Assembly (NCBI RefSeq): GCF_000225505.1
Contig: NZ_BACI01000120.1
Location: forward strand, 124,001 to 188,000
DNA length: 64,000 bases
Direction: 5' to 3'
From: Gordonia alkanivorans NBRC 16433
GTDB taxonomy: Bacteria > Actinomycetota > Actinomycetes > Mycobacteriales > Mycobacteriaceae
Position numbers and translations under genes: made by a program. The notes under the pieces were generated by a model. It saw nothing but the letters and a program-made list of their open reading frames with translations, was not told the origin of the DNA and ran no database searches. The number at the start of each line of letters is the position of its first letter. The stretch's first letter is position 1. Positions 62,477 to 64,000 of this stretch are shown one piece after another.

Positions 62477-63646
62477 ATGAAGTTCCGTGTCGCACGTGAC
62501 GAGTTCGCTGATTCCGTCGCCTGGGTTGCTCGAAGCCTGCCCTCTCGTCCGCCGGTACCGGTTCTGGGCTGTGTGGTGCTCAACGTCGGCGAGACCGGTC
62601 TGACCGTCTCGGGATTCGACTACGAGGTCTCGGCCCAGGAGAACCTGGGTGCCGAGGTGGCCGAGCCCGGCCAGGTGCTGGTCTCCGGTCGCCTGCTGGC
62701 CGACATCACCAAGGCCCTGCCCAACAAGCCCGTCGACGTGACCCTTGACGGCTCCCGCGTTGCGATCACCTGCGGTAGCGCCAAATTCTCCCTGCCGACG
62801 ATGCCGGTCGAGGACTACCCGCAGCTGCCCGACGTCCCGGCCATCACCGGCACGATCCCCTCACAGCTGTTCGCCGAGGCGATCTCCCAGGTCGCCGTCG
62901 CCGCCGGCAAGGACGACACCCTGCCGATGCTGACCGGCGTGCGCGTCGAGATCGAGGGCAACTCCGTGGTCCTCGCGGCCACCGACCGTTTCCGCCTTGC
63001 TGTGCGCGAATTGCAGTGGGAGCCTTCGGACCCCGACACCAAGGGGGCGGTTCTGGTCCCGGCCAAGACGCTCTCCGAAAGCGCCAAGACCGCGGGCGCC
63101 GAGGGCACCGGCGTCGTCTCGCTGGCCTTCGGCAGCGGTGCGGCCATCGGATCCGACGGCATCCTGGGCATCCTCGGCGAGACCAAGAAGACCACCACCC
63201 GCCTGCTCGACGCGGAGTTCCCGAAGTTCCGCCAGCTGCTGCCGGCCAGCCACACCGCGGTCGCGACCATCGACAGCGCTCCGCTGATCGAGGCGATCCG
63301 CCGCGTCGCTCTGGTCGCCGAGCGCGGTGCGCAGGTCCGGATGGAGTTCACCGAGGGATCCGTGCTCCTCACCGCCGGTGGCGACGAGGCGGGCAAGGCC
63401 GAGGAAGAGCTGCCCGTGTCGTTCCACGGCGAGCCGCTGACCATCGCCTTCAACCCTGGCTACCTGCAGGACGGTCTGTCGGCGATCAACGCCGACAGCG
63501 TCGACTTCGGTTTCACCACCCCGAGCCGTCCGGCGGTCCTGCGTCCGGCCAGCGGCGAGGATCCGGTCGCCGACGAGTCCGGCGCCTACGTGGCCCCCGA
63601 GAGCGCGTTCAGCTACCTGCTGATGCCGGTCCGCCTGCCGGGCTGA
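62477..63646 (+). CDS. dnaN: DNA polymerase III sliding clamp, beta subunit
   Basis: A 389-residue clamp with three repeated domains. Recognised blocks are [31 protein letters not shown] at the start, [41 protein letters not shown] and the C-terminal [10 protein letters not shown]. It encircles DNA and gives polymerase III processivity. The ATG at 62477 is chosen because it begins the conserved N-terminus. recF begins 37 bases downstream. Confidence 0.98.
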   Translation: MKFRVARDEFADSVAWVARSLPSRPPVPVLGCVVLNVGETGLTVSGFDYEVSAQENLGAEVAEPGQVLVSGRLLADITKALPNKPVDVTLDGSRVAITCGSAKFSLPTMPVEDYPQLPDVPAITGTIPSQLFAEAISQVAVAAGKDDTLPMLTGVRVEIEGNSVVLAATDRFRLAVRELQWEPSDPDTKGAVLVPAKTLSESAKTAGAEGTGVVSLAFGSGAAIGSDGILGILGETKKTTTRLLDAEFPKFRQLLPASHTAVATIDSAPLIEAIRRVALVAERGAQVRMEFTEGSVLLTAGGDEAGKAEEELPVSFHGEPLTIAFNPGYLQDGLSAINADSVDFGFTTPSRPAVLRPASGEDPVADESGAYVAPESAFSYLLMPVRLPG

Positions 63647-63683
63647 CCCGCGCCGCGCACCCAGCCGATCACCGCAACCGACC

Positions 63684-64000
63684 GTGTTCGTACGTGAGCT
63701 GCACCTGAGGGATTTCCGCTCGTGGCAGGCCGTCGACCTCGATCTGCGGCCCGGCCCGACGGTCTTCACCGGCCGGAACGGCTTCGGCAAGACCAACCTG
63801 CTCGAGGCGCTGTTCTACCTGGCGACCCTGCGGTCGCACCGGGTGAGTTCCGATGCTCCGCTGGTGCATTCCGGATCCGCGTCGGCCCTGGTCACCGCCA
63901 CCGTCGAGAACGAGGGCCGGGAGCTGACCGCGGAACTGCGCATCAACGCCGAAGGTGCCAACAAGGCGTCGATCAACCGCAGTCCCGCCCGACGATCCCG
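63684..64000 (+). CDS. recF: Recombination protein RecF, N-terminal part
   Basis: About 105 codons to the window edge, reading VRELHLRDFRSWQAVDLDLRPG and then the Walker A loop FTGRNGFGKTNLLEAL. This is the RecF SMC-like ATPase head that helps load RecA at gaps. The GTG at 63684 is used; a second GTG ten bases on is out of frame with this reading. The gene runs off the right end of the window. Confidence 0.93.
   Translation, partial: MFVRELHLRDFRSWQAVDLDLRPGPTVFTGRNGFGKTNLLEALFYLATLRSHRVSSDAPLVHSGSASALVTATVENEGRELTAELRINAEGANKASINRSPARRS

Overview
The window is high-GC actinobacterial DNA. Gene content and order point to a mycolic-acid actinomycete (order Mycobacteriales). Gordonia is my best guess at genus, from inference only. 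The right third reproduces the chromosome-origin neighbourhood of mycobacteria: pcnA, MutT4-like Nudix hydrolase, DUF6049 membrane protein, MurJ fused to a pseudokinase, sigM, its anti-sigma factor, trxB, trxA, cwlM, a GNAT-like protein, parB, parA, rsmG, jag, yidC, yidD, rnpA, rpmH, then dnaA, dnaN and the start of recF. The replication origin lies in the dnaA-dnaN gap, and several parS centromere sites lie 6-8 kb to its left.

Layout. 0-3.5 kb: a cut-off unknown gene, a small membrane protein, a GH63 glucosylglycerate hydrolase, an SDR oxidoreductase and a ketosteroid isomerase with a KstR-type operator. 3.6-10.2 kb: a DUF4129-DUF4350-MoxR-DUF58 operon with a SpoIIM-like and an RDD membrane protein nearby (the arrangement of the mycobacterial moxR2 locus). 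10.2-15.1 kb: an M20 amidohydrolase, an acyl-CoA dehydrogenase with promoter and operator, a TfoX-like protein and an alkylsulfatase. 15.2-26.5 kb: leuS, an SdpI-like protein, a bile-acid-symporter-family transporter, a lower-GC AlbA_2/HATPase regulator gene with its own large dyad, a secreted CocE-type hydrolase, an AlgH/YqgE protein, an MFS transporter and a protein with calcium-loop-like repeats. 26.5-30.7 kb: an EgtE-like PLP enzyme, then glpD, a TetR regulator and a diacylglycerol kinase. 30.8-40.4 kb: pcnA to murJ. 40.5-46.9 kb: an accessory block absent from the mycobacterial order I know. It holds a two-gene potassium uptake system, a sterol-desaturase-family gene with a divergent TetR regulator and two matching operators, and a three-gene cobalt thiocyanate hydrolase operon. 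47-64 kb: the conserved origin region.

Most notable points: (1) the thiocyanate hydrolase operon, in which the beta and alpha subunits, separate proteins in Thiobacillus, are one polypeptide; (2) a ketosteroid isomerase with all three catalytic residues behind a perfect KstR box; (3) the AlbA_2/HATPase gene behind an array of ACTTTG/CAAAGT elements; (4) two CTGACA-N8-TGTCAG operators between the desaturase gene and its TetR neighbour; (5) parS embedded in the first codons of parA plus a 1.15-kb apparently non-coding parS-bearing spacer; (6) a 42-bp perfect tandem repeat and a REP-like dyad in the origin gap; (7) at least twelve genes with a TANNNT -10 element 6-8 nt before the start codon, i.e. 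probably leaderless mRNAs. No rRNA, tRNA, CRISPR array or insertion sequence was recognised. All identifications rest on reading the translations and on remembered family features; no search was run.
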